In this document: one piece after another, positions 62,200-64,000 of the stretch
How positions within the stretch are numbered: the stretch's first letter is position 1
Layout: each line of letters begins with the position of its first letter
Source: Vanilla planifolia
Lineage: Eukaryota; Streptophyta; Magnoliopsida; Asparagales; Orchidaceae
Reading direction: 5' to 3'
Length of the DNA: 64,000 nucleotides
Assembly (NCBI GenBank): GCA_023846275.1
Contig: JAIUJO010000185.1
Location: forward strand, 388,229-452,228
Notes under the pieces: model-generated
What the model saw: only the letters and a program-made list of their open reading frames with translations
Databases searched by the model: none
What the model was told of the DNA's origin: nothing
Program-made: the position numbers and the translations under genes

Positions 62200-64000
62200 A
62201 AGATGGACTTTAATTTTTACGTAAATAGAGTTGATCAAGACAACTCTAACAATATTTTATTTATCAGACCTGAATTGGAATTACTATGAAATATAAAAAT
62301 AAATAAGAAAAAAAAAGAATATATTATTATTTTAATATTAACCTATAATTTTTTAAGACAAAAATTTGTTCAATTAATGTACTTTAATATAATCAAGTTA
62401 AATCAATGCAACTATCACAACATAAAAGATGTGAAGTATTAATGAATGCAAAGTAATTTAAAGTGAAAAATTTCAAAAAATGATACAAATTGTACAACAA
62501 AGTTGCATAATAAGAAACTTAGAAGACCGAAAGTGACATATTCAACCATGAAATAAGTTAAGAAATTAAAATGTCTTGTATAATGAGCAAGAAAATAGAA
62601 AATAAAATATTGAAAAAATTAAAAAAGTAAATATTTATTGGGTAAATATCATTAAAAATATTCTAATGCTATCATTTTTTCATAGTCAAACAACGTTAGG
62701 AGTTACAGTAAATAGCCAAATCATCAGAAGAAATAATAATAAGGTATTACTTCAATATTATGTAAATCTAAATATATACTAAAGGTTAAATTAGATATAT
62801 CTATTCATTATAATATAACCAAATGAAAGTTATGAAAAGGACACATGAAAAGAGATTTAGAATTTGAATGTAATATAATAAAATAAAATGGAAAATTTTT
62901 AGAAAATGACATAAAATGTTAAAGAAAGCTACATTCGATTAGACAAACGAGATTCTTTCACATGTTTGATACTCAAAAAATATACAAATCGAAATATCTT
63001 GTCAAGAATCTAAAAAACTTAGATATTAAAATACTTAAAAAAATATAAAAATGATTATTTAATAGTACATATCTTGTCGAGATGAGTCCATCAACCTTTA
63101 TCTGCCATAATTAGACATTATCTAGAATTTTATGAATCACAAAATAAATAGAAATAAATTATAACAAAATATTCGTTTATTATTAAGTAAAAATATATAT
63201 TAAACTAAAACAAATTAAATTGTGAAAATATAATATAACAAATCAAATAGAAGTAAAGGAAACAAAAGAGGAGAATTGGAGTTTCATAATAATACAAAAA
63301 TTCAAAGTGAAAATTTTGAAGAAATTAGATAAATTACTCTTCAAAGTTGCATTCCTAGATCCAAAGGAGTTTGAGTGTAAAAACATCCATCATCAAATCT
63401 GGTACAAATCAAAAAGCTTCTAAAAGAACTCAAAAATATTAGAAAATAAAAATATTTAAAAATAAAGAATTGAAAATTTAAGAAGATTGAACTCGCTAAA
63501 AAAAAGCACCTCATTATTAGTTCATTATTGATGAGAAAAAATTTGAAATTGTCACAAAATATTTAATGAAATAAGCATAAAAATGTTAAATTGTTATTTT
63601 TAATTTTAATTAAATATATATTAAAGATGAAATGATATAAATTAAATTAATTCAATGTAGCAAATGCAAAGTGATGTAAAGGTCACATTAAAAACATTGT
63701 CTGTTCCATAGTATGACGCCAAAATAAAAACTAAAAAAACAAAAGAAAATGGGGTCAATTGCACAAAAAAGTTGTATTTAAGGATATTAAGGAGGCCCAC
63801 TATAACGTCCTTAATAATAAAATCACATACAAATTTAAATGTCTCATAATGTATCCCAAATACTTCAAAAACAATTTTATACAATAAAAATGTATATCTA
63901 GATTTTCCCCTTGATTATGACTAAAATGATGTTTGTTTCTTGTTGACCAGAACTAATTTTGATTTACAGCTAATTACCAATGTAAATAATCAAAATAATA
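62200..64000 (+). repeat. Satellite block F4: forward orientation, runs off the window
   Basis: Forward boxes resume (GAGTTGATCAAGACAACTC, GGAATTACTATGAAATAT, later GTTGCATTCCTAGATCC near 63347 and GATGTAAAGGTCACATTAAA near 63673). The array continues to the right edge. Confidence 0.92.

Noticed and set aside
1..64000. Prokaryotic features (operons, CRISPR, phage or defence systems).
   Set aside because: There are no long reading frames, no direct-repeat/spacer arrays with constant short units, and spliced plant-type exons and plant retroelements are present.

Overview
The window looks like nuclear DNA of a seed plant, most probably a flowering plant. It is extremely A+T-rich, shows no long open reading frame, and carries decayed plant-type Ty3/gypsy retrotransposons. 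It also holds split, stop-ridden exons of a plant CENP-E-like kinesin (KIN-7 family). I find no intact protein-coding gene and no credible tRNA, rRNA, CRISPR or prokaryotic feature. The reading frames of 60-114 codons scattered through it are chance frames or frames of the repeat monomer.

Positions 1 to about 21,000 are a graveyard of gene and transposon fragments. Minus-strand exons of a kinesin pseudogene lie at 18.7-15.5 kb (coiled-coil stalk) and 9.65-9.44 kb (a later coiled-coil part). The first two motor-domain exons lie at 2.57-2.27 kb, also on the minus strand. On the minus strand the N-terminal exons therefore come after the C-terminal ones, which suggests two head-to-tail pseudogene copies, the second running off the left edge. 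A minus-strand Ty3/gypsy remnant (reverse-transcriptase tail, RNase H, integrase) lies at 14.8-13.4 kb between the kinesin exons. A plus-strand Ty3/gypsy remnant (integrase C-terminus, chromodomain-like tail, then a probable 3' LTR with a TATA box) lies at 7.25-8.6 kb. There are also a 300-bp direct-repeat pair 2.65 kb apart, a 236-bp tandem duplication at 19.7-20.1 kb, and AT microsatellites.

From about 20,995 to the right edge almost everything is one old, highly diverged tandem satellite with a monomer of about 410 bp, on the order of 100 copies. Its orientation is mosaic: forward 20,995-44,165; reverse 44,166-52,325; forward 52,335-53,442; reverse 53,443-53,735; forward 53,736-54,995; a non-satellite island 54,996-56,934; reverse 56,935-62,106; forward from about 62,200 to the end. 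The monomer has a fixed order of boxes, including an interrupted palindrome and an A+T palindrome.

No genes here can be shown to work together. The biology is that of a decayed, repeat-rich, possibly pericentromeric block. The main points of interest are the satellite's structure and orientation switches, and the permuted kinesin pseudogene. All protein identities come from translation by eye and memory of the families, not from searches.
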